64,000 nt of DNA from Cyclobacterium amurskyense (GTDB taxonomy: Bacteria; Bacteroidota; Bacteroidia; Cytophagales; Cyclobacteriaceae), in contig NZ_CP012040.1 of NCBI RefSeq assembly GCF_001050135.1, positions 2,515,001-2,579,000 on the forward strand. Direction: 5' to 3'. The position numbers and the translations under genes were made by a program. Under the pieces are notes generated by a model. The model worked only from the letters and a program-made list of their open reading frames with translations. It ran no database searches and had not been told where the DNA came from. Of this stretch, positions 9,742 to 18,530 are shown in pieces (the first letter of the stretch is position 1; every line of letters starts with the position of its first letter).

Positions 9742-10278
9742 TTATTTAAATCCGTAGGTTTTGCTAACCATGTCCCAAAGGGTTATCCCTATGCTTACTG
9801 AGATATTTAAAGAATGTTTGGTTCCAAATTGAGGGATTTCCAATACTTGGTCTGCAGCCAGTACAACATCTTCTTCTACTCCAAACACTTCATTTCCAAA
9901 TACAAAGGCATAAGGTTTTCCAGGCTTTGGTGCGAATTCATTGAGAGGAGTACTGTGTGAGGCTTGTTCTAGCACACAGATCTCATAGCCTTCTTTTTTT
10001 AAAAGCTTGATTGCGTCCAATGTACTTTCGTAATGTTCCCAATCTACTGACTCAGTAGCACCTAGGGCTGTTTTTTGAATTTCTCTATGAGGAGGCTGAC
10101 CAGTAATGCCGCAAAGAAAGATTTTTTTCACCAGAAAAGCATCAGAGGTTCTGAAGGCTGAACCTACATTATTTAGGCTACGAACATTGTCAAGAATCAG
10201 GGCAATTGGATTTTTTTCGATTTCTTTGTAATCCTCAACAGAGAGTCGGTTGAGTTCTTCCATGCTGAGTTTTTTCAT
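9742..10278 (-). CDS. TrmH/SpoU-family RNA 2'-O-methyltransferase
   Basis: 178 residues, SPOUT fold. The three SpoU motifs are visible: NVRSLNNVGSAFRTSDAF (motif 1, about residues 32-49), AFVFGNEVFGVEEDVV (motif 2, about 128-143) and LEIPQFGTKHSLNISVSIGI (motif 3, about 148-167), which make the knotted SAM site and carry the catalytic Arg. It lacks an N-terminal RNA-binding extension, so it is the short form. It is transcribed divergently from mutS. The modified nucleotide (tRNA or rRNA) is not determined by sequence. Confidence 0.9.
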   Translation of the reverse strand: MKKLSMEELNRLSVEDYKEIEKNPIALILDNVRSLNNVGSAFRTSDAFLVKKIFLCGITGQPPHREIQKTALGATESVDWEHYESTLDAIKLLKKEGYEICVLEQASHSTPLNEFAPKPGKPYAFVFGNEVFGVEEDVVLAADQVLEIPQFGTKHSLNISVSIGITLWDMVSKTYGFK

Positions 10279-10464
10279 CGGGATATAAATTTAAAATTTA
10301 AAATGCTGATTTAGTGAATGGTAGGGCTTTCAAAGCCCAAAGGACCTCAAATTTACTTATTTCCAGACAAAAAAAACAAGAGAGACTAAGGCCTAGTATT
10401 AGATTTAGGTTTTGTTTCCCTTACATTCTTAATTAAATTCAGGTCCTAAAACCGAAAAATAACA

Positions 10465-13065
10465 ATGGGCAAGACTAAAGCCAAGGAAACCCCTTTAATG
10501 AAACAATACAATGCCATCAAGGCAAAGCATCCCGGAGCCATTTTGCTTTTTCGGGTAGGGGATTTTTATGAAACGTTTGGAGAAGATGCAATAAAGGCCA
10601 GTAAAATCCTTGACATTGTACTTACCAAACGTGCCAATGGTTCTGCCTCTCACATAGAGTTGGCCGGTTTTCCGCACCACTCTTTGGACACCTATTTGCC
10701 CAAGCTGATAAGGGCGGGTAATAGAGTAGCCATATGTGACCAATTAGAAGATCCAAAAGAGGTAAAAGGGATTGTTAAAAGAGGGGTCACAGAATTGGTT
10801 ACGCCTGGTCTGGCTTACAATGACAATGTGCTGGACAAAAGGCGGAATAATTTTTTAGCAAGTATTCATTTCAGGAATGATCAATTGGGGATTGCTTTTT
10901 TGGATCTCTCTACGGGCGAGTTTATGTGTGCCGAAGGGCGCCAATCCTATATAGAAAAACTACTTCAGAGTTTTAACCCTTCAGAAATTATTCATTCTAA
11001 AGCAGCTAAGGTAGCAGCTGGAAACCTGTTAAAGAATGATTTTCATACTTTTCATTGCGAGGATTGGGTATACCAAAGCGCGTACACCTATGAAAAACTT
11101 ACCAATCATTTTGGGACGAAAAATTTAAAAGGTTTCGGAATAGATAATATGGAGCTGGGCAGTACTGCAGCAGGTGCCATATTGTATTATTTAGAAGAAA
11201 CAGAGCATAAGGAAGTCAAGCATATCGCTTCCATATCAAGGATAGCAGAGGAGAAATATGTTTGGCTGGATAAATTTACCATCAGGAATTTAGAATTGGT
11301 TTATCCACAACAAGAAGGAGGGGTGCCACTAATTCAAATTCTGGACAGGACCCAAACACCTATGGGTAGCCGAATGATGAAAAAGTGGTTGGTACTACCA
11401 CTGAAAGAAAAAGGATTGATCGTAGAAAGGCAAAAATCAGTTAGTTTTTTTTACGAAGCTTCAGAATTGAGGGAGGAGTTGTTTTCCCATCTAAAACATG
11501 TGGGGGATCTTGAGCGGTTGATTTCCAAAGTGGCCGTGGGGAGGATCAACCCCAGAGAGATGAACCATCTTAAAAAAGCCTTGCTCAGTACCTTGCCGAT
11601 TAAGGAATTGATGGGCAATCAGCAAAATGGAGCACTAAAAAAGTTGGCAGACCAATTGAATACTTGTTCCTATCTGCTAGAAAAAATCGATAAAGAGTTG
11701 ATGGAGGATGCGCCCATGCTTTCACATCAGGGAGGAATCATAAAGGACGGGGTAGATCCTGACTTGGACGAATACCGTAAACTGGCCAACTCTGGTAAAG
11801 ATTTTCTGGTGCAAATCCAGCAAAGAGAAATTCAACGGACAGGTATAAGCTCTTTGAAAGTAGCCTTCAACAAAGTTTTTGGCTATTATTTAGAGGTAAG
11901 CAATACGCATAAAGACAAAGTGCCGCCTGAGTGGATCAGAAAACAAACACTTGTCAATGCTGAAAGGTACATTACCGAGGAGCTTAAAGTTTATGAAGAA
12001 AAAATATTGCATGCTGAAGAGCGGCTAATTGCTCTGGAGCAGAAGTATTTCCATTTGTTGGTTCAGGATGCTGGAGACTATGTAGAGCAGATTCAGCAGA
12101 ATGCAAGGGTTTTGGCAACTTTGGATTGTCTGTTAAGCTTTGCGGAAGTAGCTGCTGAGAACAACTATTGTGCACCTAAAATAGCCGATACCGATGCCAT
12201 TGAGATCAAGGATGGTAGACATCCTGTAATTGAAAAGCAACTGGCAATAGGAGAGGATTACGTGCCCAATGACATCTACCTGGACAATTCTACACAGCAG
12301 GTGATTATCATCACGGGACCGAATATGGCAGGTAAGTCGGCATTGCTACGGCAAACTGCCTTGATCGTGTTGATGGCTCAAATGGGTAGCTTCGTGCCAG
12401 CCTCCTTTGCAAGGGTAGGGATTGTGGACAAGGTTTTTACCCGGGTAGGGGCATCAGACAACCTCTCCAAAGGGGAATCTACTTTTATGGTGGAAATGAC
12501 TGAGACCGCCAGTATTTTAAATAATCTTTCTGATAGGAGTTTGGTATTAATGGATGAAATCGGAAGAGGTACCTCCACCTATGATGGAATTTCCATTGCC
12601 TGGTCCATTGTAGAGTATCTGCACAACCATCCCAAATGCAAGGCCAAAACTTTATTTGCCACGCATTACCATGAGTTGAATCAACTGGCCAATGATTTTC
12701 CTAAGGTGAAGAATTTTAATGTGGCGGTAAAAGAGTTGGGGAATAAGGTTGTATTTATGCGGAAGCTACAGCAGGGAGGGAGTGAGCATAGTTTTGGTAT
12801 TCACGTTGCTCAGATGGCGGGGATGCCTAATCCTGTGGTCTTGCGTGCAGCAGAGATCATGAAGTACCTTGAAAAGGACAAACAGCTTCAGCAACACAAG
12901 GAAAACATCAAAGACATACCAAAGAACAATTATCAATTGAGCATGTTTGAATTGGATCCAAAATTCAAGGAAGCAAAGGATTTATTAGAGGCTCTTGATA
13001 TCAATACCATCTCTCCGGTGGAGGCTTTGCTAAAATTAAATGAAATAAAAAAGATGTTGGAATAA
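10465..13065 (+). CDS. mutS: DNA mismatch repair protein MutS
   Basis: 866 residues, full length. The mismatch-binding domain I contains the GDFYETFGEDA motif near residue 32 (Phe-x-Glu mismatch wedge). Connector, core and clamp domains follow. The ATPase domain has Walker A GPNMAGKS at about residues 617-624, the FMVEMTE motif, Walker B LMDEIGRGTSTYDG and ATHYHEL. It binds mismatches as a dimer and recruits MutL in the cytoplasm. The gene ends about 60 nt before the promoter of the tRNA-Gly/tRNA-Leu pair and shows no sign of damage. Confidence 0.98.
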   Translation: MGKTKAKETPLMKQYNAIKAKHPGAILLFRVGDFYETFGEDAIKASKILDIVLTKRANGSASHIELAGFPHHSLDTYLPKLIRAGNRVAICDQLEDPKEVKGIVKRGVTELVTPGLAYNDNVLDKRRNNFLASIHFRNDQLGIAFLDLSTGEFMCAEGRQSYIEKLLQSFNPSEIIHSKAAKVAAGNLLKNDFHTFHCEDWVYQSAYTYEKLTNHFGTKNLKGFGIDNMELGSTAAGAILYYLEETEHKEVKHIASISRIAEEKYVWLDKFTIRNLELVYPQQEGGVPLIQILDRTQTPMGSRMMKKWLVLPLKEKGLIVERQKSVSFFYEASELREELFSHLKHVGDLERLISKVAVGRINPREMNHLKKALLSTLPIKELMGNQQNGALKKLADQLNTCSYLLEKIDKELMEDAPMLSHQGGIIKDGVDPDLDEYRKLANSGKDFLVQIQQREIQRTGISSLKVAFNKVFGYYLEVSNTHKDKVPPEWIRKQTLVNAERYITEELKVYEEKILHAEERLIALEQKYFHLLVQDAGDYVEQIQQNARVLATLDCLLSFAEVAAENNYCAPKIADTDAIEIKDGRHPVIEKQLAIGEDYVPNDIYLDNSTQQVIIITGPNMAGKSALLRQTALIVLMAQMGSFVPASFARVGIVDKVFTRVGASDNLSKGESTFMVEMTETASILNNLSDRSLVLMDEIGRGTSTYDGISIAWSIVEYLHNHPKCKAKTLFATHYHELNQLANDFPKVKNFNVAVKELGNKVVFMRKLQQGGSEHSFGIHVAQMAGMPNPVVLRAAEIMKYLEKDKQLQQHKENIKDIPKNNYQLSMFELDPKFKEAKDLLEALDINTISPVEALLKLNEIKKMLE

Positions 13066-13124
13066 TTTAGTGCCTTTATTGTCAGGGGAGTAGCATTATG
13101 TTGATAAAAATTTCTTTCGTTATA

Positions 13125-13154
13125 TTGGACTTTAAAAATTTACGCGTAAATTTG
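13125..13154 (+). promoter_or_regulatory. Bacteroidota-type promoter of tRNA-Gly
   Basis: TTG at 13125-13127, 19 nt, then TAAATTTG at 13147-13154, matching the -33/-7 consensus (TTG, TAnnTTTG) of Bacteroidota sigma factor. It lies 45 nt before the tRNA. Confidence 0.75.
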
Positions 13155-13198
13155 CATCACAATCACGGAAAGAAAAGCTTTCTGTGTAAAAATAACAA

Positions 13199-13271
<73 letters not shown>

Positions 13272-13274
13272 CAC

Positions 13275-13300
13275 ATAAAGCCCTTATCGAAGGGCTTTAT
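13275..13300 (+). terminator. Intrinsic terminator after tRNA-Gly
   Basis: Stem AAAGCCCTT (13277-13285) with AAGGGCTTT (13290-13298), 4-nt loop ATCG, extended by two A-T pairs and followed by a T/A-rich run. Confidence 0.8.
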
Positions 13301-13364
13301 TATTTAGATGGCAATTATAGTGGAAATGGTTTTTCCTTTTTCTATATTAGTTGTCGCTAATGTT

Positions 13365-13448
13365 GCCGGGATGGTGGAACTGGTAGACACGCAAGACTTA
13401 AAATCTTGTGACCTCACGGTCGTGCGGGTTCGATTCCCGCTCCTGGTA
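13365..13448 (+). tRNA. tRNA-Leu (TAA)
   Basis: Acceptor GCCGGGA pairs with TCCTGGT (two G-T pairs), anticodon stem CAAGA/TCTTG with loop CTTAAAA giving TAA, a long variable arm as in class II tRNAs, T-loop GGTTCGATTCC, discriminator A. Confidence 0.95.
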
Positions 13449-13476
13449 CAATGCTTATTTTTATAGGCAAAGGTTT

Positions 13477-13514
13477 AAAAGCCGCTTAAATTTATTTTTA
13501 AGCGGCTTTTTTAT
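13477..13514 (+). terminator. Strong intrinsic terminator after tRNA-Leu
   Basis: Arms 13477-13490 and 13497-13510 form a perfect 14-bp stem (core AAGCCGCTT), loop of 6, then TTTTTTATT. The A-run on the left side lets it also serve the convergent gene that stops at 13538. Confidence 0.9.
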
Positions 13515-13537
13515 TGTTATCATTTTTTAGGTTTTTC

Positions 13538-15694
13538 TTACTCCCAATACCCGTAATACCTCCCCATCCAATAGGCTACCAAGTAATAAGTGCCACTTAC
13601 TTCTGTTTTTCCCCCTCCGCTAATGTTTAATTGTTTGGGGTTGGTGTTCCATCTAAAGGCATTTCCTTCAGGAGAAGGGATGGCGATGTAGGCTTGAGGG
13701 CTTCTGCCTCTGCCTGGAAATTCATCAACCCTTAAGTCCCAGCGATGGCTGTTGTCGATAGACCAGGTAATCATGTCCAAGGGGAAAGTTTGAATTTCTC
13801 GCAAAGCGATGTTTAAATCCTTGTCCTCCTTTAATAAAGCACTGGCAAAAACATTCCAAACAGGCATGTTGTCTGATTGTACGGCTTTCCAAGATCTTTG
13901 GAGGCTTTGTAGGTAAAGTGGGTAGTTGGGGTCTTCTTTGGGTGTGTATTTGAGTAAATTGTAATAAGGGAAGAAATTTAATATGTCATCAGAATGGCTG
14001 ATGTCAAAAGGGTCTGTCATTTTAGCTTGTAAGGCATTTTGTGCATAGCCTTCTTTCTCTATCAAGTGGCGGTATACCTTCTTGTATTTCGCCTTTCCAG
14101 TAAAATGATAGGCTGTTTGCAGAGAGGAAAGGATTTGAAGTGAGTTCAATCCTTTTTCGTAATACCAATTGGAAGATCTGTTCAAGGAGTCAGGGGTCCA
14201 TATGGCCCACCTTGTGGGTTTCCCATCGTAATCGATCAATTGCAAATCATTGTCTACAATATGGCTAACAATTCTGTCGATCAAGTCTACCACCTTCTTT
14301 TTATCCGCCTCATCAGCTACCATGTCATGGTAGAGCGCCATTGAAAATAAATGGCCGACAATCTCATCGGAGCTGGTATCGTCCAGCCATTGCCATTCTC
14401 CATCAGGTGATGGGTGCCAGTTTTTTGGATGAGGAGACCTTGAAGGGGCCAAAAGATCTTCTGACCTTACATAGGACCTGGCGGGATAGCCTGGTATTCC
14501 TGTGACTGTTTCCAGTCTTTCCAGGGCTTCGAAAGTTCGCTTCGCCTTTGCTTTGGCATCTTCACTTTTGGTGACGCCATATCTGAACGATTCGGCAATG
14601 AGGTAGCAGGAGGTCCATAGGCCGTCATTGTCTTGATTTTCCAAAAAGCTACTGTTAATATCTCCTGCGATGGCTAATTTAGATCTGTTGATTATGCCTA
14701 TCCGATTGTGTCTTTTTTCGATGATGTCTTCAATTCCATTTGCCTTTTGTTCCAGGGTCATGGCTTTTAATCCGATCTCTGAGATGCCATTGGGTGTTGC
14801 TACCCATACTTTCCCGGGTTCAATGGGTAGGATGTCGTTGATCTGGTCATCTGCCAACCATCTTTTGCTGGTGTAATACCTCCAGTTTTTCCCCTTGCGG
14901 ATCAAACCTTTTGGAGTGCCTAACCATAATAGACTGTCTGTTTCAAGTATTGTTGTGACAGGGCCATATGGTAGCCCATCTGCACCTCTTTTTAGCCAAT
15001 GATTGCCATCAGCGGCAAGGGAGGCGATTGCCTTTGGCGAGCTAAATAAAATGTCTTTACCATTTATTCCGGTGGTTACCGTCAGGTATTGGCTGTCATG
15101 CCCTAAGGCTAGGCCAATTTTGTCCACATCTAGCCACTCTCCAGATTTATTTTGCCAAAGGCCTTCGTCGGAGGCGATCCATATTATGCCTTCATTGTCT
15201 TGGGTTATTGCATTGATTTTTACATTAGGGAAGGAGGTTACCTTTTCCCAGGCTCCGTTCCACGTGTATAGTCCATGCGTGGTTCCAGTCAAAAGGGTGT
15301 TGCTATTAATCCAATGTGTACTTGTGATGGATTGGCGTCCGTCTGTTCGTGGAGGGTTGGGTATTCTATCGCCTTTTTCAGACCAAATGGTTTTGTCATT
15401 GTTCATCCATACTGTTTGGGAGTTGTCCGAAGTAGCATTGATTATACCTGAAACAAAAGGTTGGCCTGACCATTGCCCTTCCTTATTGTAAAATATACCA
15501 TGGGAGGTAACTGCTTTAATTGTATTGCCATGTTTAAATAATTTCACGACGTCTAAACCAGCATTAAGTGGGAGTTCAATTTCTTGACTGACTTCTTGGA
15601 AATAAGGGCCGGAAGCTATTTTTTGAGAAAAAACCTGGACTGGGCTGAATTGTAAACAGACCATTAAAAAAGCAGTAAATTTAAAGACTTTCAT
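13538..15694 (-). CDS. Secreted beta-propeller plus helical-toroid protein
   Basis: 718 residues from the ATG at 15694, chosen because a signal peptide (MKVFKFTAFLMVCLQFSPV) starts there; an upstream in-frame ATG at 15751 would add a non-hydrophobic leader. Residues about 30-330 carry repeats of the two-component-regulator propeller type (GIIWIASDEGLWQNKSGEW, LLWLGTPKGLIRKGKNW, KVWVATPNGISEIG). Residues about 330-718 are helical and rich in aromatic pairs (GLWTSCYLIAESFRYGV, SSDEIVGHLFSMALYHDMV, YYEKGLNSLQILSSLQTAYH), like an (alpha/alpha) toroid of polysaccharide lyases or glycosidases. No catalytic residue can be named. It is probably periplasmic or secreted. Confidence 0.7.
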   Translation of the reverse strand: MKVFKFTAFLMVCLQFSPVQVFSQKIASGPYFQEVSQEIELPLNAGLDVVKLFKHGNTIKAVTSHGIFYNKEGQWSGQPFVSGIINATSDNSQTVWMNNDKTIWSEKGDRIPNPPRTDGRQSITSTHWINSNTLLTGTTHGLYTWNGAWEKVTSFPNVKINAITQDNEGIIWIASDEGLWQNKSGEWLDVDKIGLALGHDSQYLTVTTGINGKDILFSSPKAIASLAADGNHWLKRGADGLPYGPVTTILETDSLLWLGTPKGLIRKGKNWRYYTSKRWLADDQINDILPIEPGKVWVATPNGISEIGLKAMTLEQKANGIEDIIEKRHNRIGIINRSKLAIAGDINSSFLENQDNDGLWTSCYLIAESFRYGVTKSEDAKAKAKRTFEALERLETVTGIPGYPARSYVRSEDLLAPSRSPHPKNWHPSPDGEWQWLDDTSSDEIVGHLFSMALYHDMVADEADKKKVVDLIDRIVSHIVDNDLQLIDYDGKPTRWAIWTPDSLNRSSNWYYEKGLNSLQILSSLQTAYHFTGKAKYKKVYRHLIEKEGYAQNALQAKMTDPFDISHSDDILNFFPYYNLLKYTPKEDPNYPLYLQSLQRSWKAVQSDNMPVWNVFASALLKEDKDLNIALREIQTFPLDMITWSIDNSHRWDLRVDEFPGRGRSPQAYIAIPSPEGNAFRWNTNPKQLNISGGGKTEVSGTYYLVAYWMGRYYGYWE

Positions 15695-15943
15695 GTTGTT
15701 AAGATTTCTAGCTGACTTGAGGAGGTTGCAAGGGTGATTTTCACGTTTCAATGAAATATTGAGACTCCTAGATTTACTACTTATATTAGGTGTAATAAGG
15801 CTATTTAATTCGAATTTATGAATGGAATTGATGTTTTGGTGCTATTCTGCTATTTCTCTTATTGTTTTAATTTTGGGAGGAGACTGTATTTTATTGCGTT
15901 TAATCCGGATTATGTAATAGAATGCCTATTGCATATTTCGGGT

Positions 15944-16438
15944 TTAATCAGCTCTGTTGTATATTGGAGAGGGGGCGCAGGAAGAGAGGGCTATGTCATT
16001 GCATGGGGTGGCGATCAATAATTTCATGCCATTGTCTCTGTATTCTAATGTGGAGGTAACGGGCAGAAAACCATTGCTGTTTTCTACAGGGTTCAAGTCA
16101 TCAAGTTCTCCCCAAGGTTTATCGTTATCAATAAAAAGACTTTGATTAGGCGTGAAAGTGATGTTTTTATCGTCTAGTTGATAAGTGCCTGTTGAGAAAA
16201 AATAATACCCTACTAGTTCTCCTGAATTTGGCTGTCGGTAAGTTATGGATTTGGTAAAAGTCCTGTCTTCATTGATTACTAGCGTTGCGACACTATTCAG
16301 TCCGTAGCCCTCATGCAAGTTTACGACTTCCCAAGTATCATAAAGGCTTCCATTTGAAAAACTGTCCTCCCAATTTGTACAAGAGCTTGTGCTAATAGCA
16401 AACCAAATCAAAATAATTAGAAAATTTGTATGTTTCAT
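15944..16438 (-). CDS. Small lipoprotein, lipocalin-like
   Basis: 164 residues. A lipoprotein signal ends at the lipobox STSSC (Cys20). The mature part alternates short strands (SLYDTWEVVNLHEG, TLVINEDRTFTKSITY, GTYQLDDKNITFTPNQ, TSTLEYRDNGMKLLI), which looks like the lipocalin-like/META-type small barrels common in Bacteroidota. It stands alone on the minus strand with about 190 bases between it and the gene upstream. No function is assigned. Confidence 0.6.
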   Translation of the reverse strand: MKHTNFLIILIWFAISTSSCTNWEDSFSNGSLYDTWEVVNLHEGYGLNSVATLVINEDRTFTKSITYRQPNSGELVGYYFFSTGTYQLDDKNITFTPNQSLFIDNDKPWGELDDLNPVENSNGFLPVTSTLEYRDNGMKLLIATPCNDIALSSCAPSPIYNRAD

Positions 16439-16680
16439 GATGGTTATTAAAGGTGTTTAATTGTCAAGACGATTTACTTTTTACAATTGTCTCAATTGCT
16501 TGCAATTGAGATTTAAAACTAGGGTTTTTAATTGAAAAGTGTAAATGATAGTGAATCACACCATCTAGCGACTGTATACTAGTAAAGTTAGGAAGAGATT
16601 CAAAAAGTGAAAAAGTGGTGTATTTCGGTAGAATCCATCGCGAAAAAGTAAGGATGCGGCTGTTTTAGTCTTGTATCAGG

Positions 16681-17064
16681 CTATGAAAAGGTCATGTTGT
16701 CAAAAATATGCAATTCAATTGTTTTGCCGTTGTCCATAAAGTAGCAATCTGCCAAATTTTCCAAGGGGAGTTTGTGATTCCTTTCCTCGTCAAAGTAGCC
16801 TAGTTTTCCTCTTCCATGGTGGTGGTAGGGAGATTTAAAGAAAAATCTAAGTCTGTATTTTGCCGCATTTACAATGGCTAATTCATCTGGCATTTTGCGA
16901 TGTGCGATAAAGTAATTTGTTAAATGGGTGCGGATTTTGGTTTGGGCAGGTTTTGTCAATACTGGAGGTAAAAATAACCTGCTGGCAATTTTTTCTTCAT
17001 TGGGATCATTAGATCCGAATGGGTAATGGTGGATGTCTAGTAAATCTGCAGTTACTAATTTCAT
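16681..17064 (-). CDS. Hypothetical protein, 127 aa
   Basis: A cytosolic-looking protein with no signal peptide or membrane segment. It has a basic, aromatic centre (AAKYRLRFFFKSPYHHHGRGK) and an acidic C-terminus (LHIFDNMTFS). The ATG at 17062-17064 is preceded by an A/T-rich leader typical here. I do not recognise the family. Codon use resembles the neighbours. It lies between the lipocalin-like gene and the tRNA-Pro locus, with no operon partner. Confidence 0.5.
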   Translation of the reverse strand: MKLVTADLLDIHHYPFGSNDPNEEKIASRLFLPPVLTKPAQTKIRTHLTNYFIAHRKMPDELAIVNAAKYRLRFFFKSPYHHHGRGKLGYFDEERNHKLPLENLADCYFMDNGKTIELHIFDNMTFS

Positions 17065-17420
17065 TGGATATGAGTTTAAATCTTAGTTGATAACCTAAAA
17101 ACACAATCTGTAATAGGTATAGCTCTTTTATCGGAAACCTTTTATTTTAAAGCATGTTTAATATCTAAAATAAATATTTTAATATCAATATAAGTATGTA
17201 TATCTATAAAAGCAATGAAAAAAGTTAAAAATAAATTGTTAAAGTTATAAAAAAAATTCTTTAATCTCTGAGAATGATAAGGGTTTATGATAGAAGTTAA
17301 AGTGGAGGGGTAAAAATAACTTGTGCCTTGAGAAGTATGTTCAATAAGTATTTAAGGTATTTCGGGGGATGAGAGGCAATCTGAATTTATTTAACTTTTG
17401 TTATATGGCTTTATAAGCGG
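17065..17420. other. AT-rich intergenic stretch
   Basis: Very AT-rich, with no plausible coding frame, tRNA or strong hairpin. It ends at the decayed GIY-YIG cassette copy. Confidence 0.5.
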
Positions 17421-17550
17421 CTATTCTTTCCCAGAATAATTCATAAAAAACGCCAGACCGAGTAAATCCTAGCCTGACTTCTCGTCGGGGTGACAGGATT
17501 TGAACCTGCGACCCTCCTGACACTTGTCAGGATACGCTGTCTCGTTGTCT
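17421..17550 (-). pseudogene. Decayed second copy: tRNA-Pro 3' half, terminator and GIY-YIG start
   Basis: Read on the minus strand, 17550-17485 is a tRNA-Pro copy that keeps the 3' half and acceptor strand (17486-17492), while the anticodon arm is replaced by an 18-base palindrome at 17515-17532 (TCCTGACA, CT, TGTCAGGA). It is followed by a copy of the terminator hairpin (17452-17478, T-run 17445-17450) and an ATG at 17444 that encodes only MNYSGKE before a stop at 17421. The intact gene at 17801 starts MNYSVYI. The repeat period relative to the intact unit is 357 bp. This is a truncated tandem copy of the tRNA-Pro/GIY-YIG unit. Confidence 0.75.
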
Positions 17551-17555
17551 AATAA

Positions 17556-17801
17556 TTAATGATTTTGGATTCGTTCAAGATACCTTCGGCTTCCTAAATT
17601 TTTTATTTGACGTTCTTTCCGAACTGCATCGGAACGTTCATTAAAAAATTCGACATGAACTATTTCCCAAGGTATACCAGCTTTAGTAGATTTATTCCGG
17701 CCTGATTGATGTCGCTCAAATCGCTCCAAATGGTTTTTACTTTGCCCTACGTAATACCGGTCAGTTGAATGCGAATACAATATGTATACAGAGTAATTCA
17801 T
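17556..17801 (-). CDS. Small GIY-YIG nuclease, tRNA-Pro-linked
   Basis: 81 residues, about the size of a bare GIY-YIG domain. The GIY motif appears as VYILYS (residues 5-10) and YIG as YYVGQS (16-21). LERFERHQSG supplies the helix-1 Arg, and KAGIPWEIVHVEFF and RKERQIKN give the usual strand and catalytic Glu helix. The ATG lies directly after the T-tract of the tRNA-Pro terminator, so it can only be expressed by read-through or from a hidden promoter. The same arrangement occurs with three tRNA-Asn-linked paralogues at 39630-40680, whose proteins share the motif order but differ in sequence. It probably cuts DNA or RNA; the target is unknown. Confidence 0.8.
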   Translation of the reverse strand: MNYSVYILYSHSTDRYYVGQSKNHLERFERHQSGRNKSTKAGIPWEIVHVEFFNERSDAVRKERQIKNLGSRRYLERIQNH

Positions 17802-17836
17802 AAAAAATGCCAGACCGGATTAATCCCAGCCTGGCT
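17802..17836 (-). terminator. Terminator of tRNA-Pro, abutting the GIY-YIG start codon
   Basis: On the minus strand the arms GCCAGGCTGG and CCGGTCTGGC (17809-17835, with G-T pairs) are followed by a T-run at 17802-17807, and the GIY-YIG ATG follows immediately at 17801. Confidence 0.7.
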
Positions 17837-17840
17837 TCTC

Positions 17841-17915
<75 letters not shown>

Positions 17916-17948
17916 AGATTTATTTAATTGTTACTATTTCAATTTTAA

Positions 17949-18016
17949 CGAGAGTTCGATCAAGCGACCTTCCTGACTCATGTCAGGACACGCTACCGAG
18001 CTGCGCTACACCCCGA
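17949..18016 (-). pseudogene. tRNA-Pro pseudogene with palindrome in place of the anticodon arm
   Basis: Minus strand from 18016: the first 28 nt match tRNA-Pro (TCGGGGTGTAGCGCAGC...), then the anticodon arm is replaced by an 18-base palindrome (17971-17988: TCCTGAC, TCAT, GTCAGGA on the plus strand), then AGGTCGC and a diverged T-arm. It is the same kind of replacement as at 17515-17532, but here the 5' half is the conserved part. Confidence 0.75.
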
Positions 18017-18247
18017 GATTTACTATTAAAACACCCTTATTTGTTTGCCTAAATAGGAAGGGCAAATTTAATTTATTTTTAATTAATTAAAAGTGATTCA
18101 TTTCAAAAATATTGTCAAGAATAGAACTTGAATGAATGCTAAAAAAAGGATTTACTTTTTTTAATTTTTTTAAATTATATAAGTGCTTGATTTAGAAGAT
18201 CATTTTTTTTCAATTGAAAAATATTTGAAAAAACCATAGCCTCTTGT

Positions 18248-18278
18248 TTGGAAAAAATTAAGTTACCTGTTATGTTTG
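18248..18278 (+). promoter_or_regulatory. Promoter of tRNA-Asn
   Basis: TTG at 18248-18250, 20 nt, TATGTTTG at 18271-18278: full match to the Bacteroidota -33/-7 pattern, 39 nt before the tRNA. Confidence 0.75.
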
Positions 18279-18317
18279 CATCTCAATTAAGGCAAAGGCC
18301 TTAAAAAAACAACAAAT

Positions 18318-18391
18318 TCCTCCTTAGCTCAGTTGGTTAGAGCATCTGACTGTTAATCAGAGGGTCCTTGGTTCGAGCCCAAGAGGAGGAG
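18318..18391 (+). tRNA. tRNA-Asn (GTT), target of the island
   Basis: Acceptor TCCTCCT pairs with AGGAGGA, anticodon stem TCTGA/TCAGA with loop CTGTTAA giving GTT, T-arm CTTGG/CCAAG, discriminator G. Intact. Its last 21 bases are part of the 22-bp repeat found again at 39573-39594, so its 3' end serves as the integration site and its original terminator now lies beyond the island at 39596. Confidence 0.97.
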
Positions 18392-18392
18392 C
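18371..18392 (+). repeat. attL core repeat
   Basis: 22 bases starting GTTCGAGCCC, identical to 39573-39594. It covers the T-loop to the discriminator base of tRNA-Asn. Confidence 0.85.
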
Positions 18393-18433
18393 ATACTCAG
18401 CTGATGGTCAGTGTATTACCTTAAATGTTGGCC

Positions 18434-18445
18434 AAAATGTTGTAC
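18434..18445 (+). promoter_or_regulatory. Putative integrase arm-type site near attL
   Basis: AAATGTTGTACGG-like sequence; AAAATGTTGTAC (18434-18445) recurs at 39484-39495 with two further variants at 39500 and (inverted) 39522, all close to the two att repeats. This suggests recombinase arm-binding sites; the function is inferred only from position. Confidence 0.45.
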
Positions 18446-18498
18446 GGGTAGTTGAAGTAACTTTTTTTATTACTTCCTATCATTTCATGGTTAAAGAG

Positions 18499-18530
18499 AG
18501 CTACAGATTCAATTCTGTAGCTTTTTTTTT
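18499..18530 (+). terminator. Intrinsic terminator inside the left island end
   Basis: Stem AGCTACAGA (18499-18507) with TCTGTAGCT (18514-18522), loop of 6, then nine T. It probably now ends the tRNA-Asn transcript. Confidence 0.85.

Noticed and set aside
15818..16021. 67-codon plus-strand ORF overlapping the lipocalin-like gene
   Set aside because: Overlaps the C-terminus of the lipoprotein gene antisense, with no family features.
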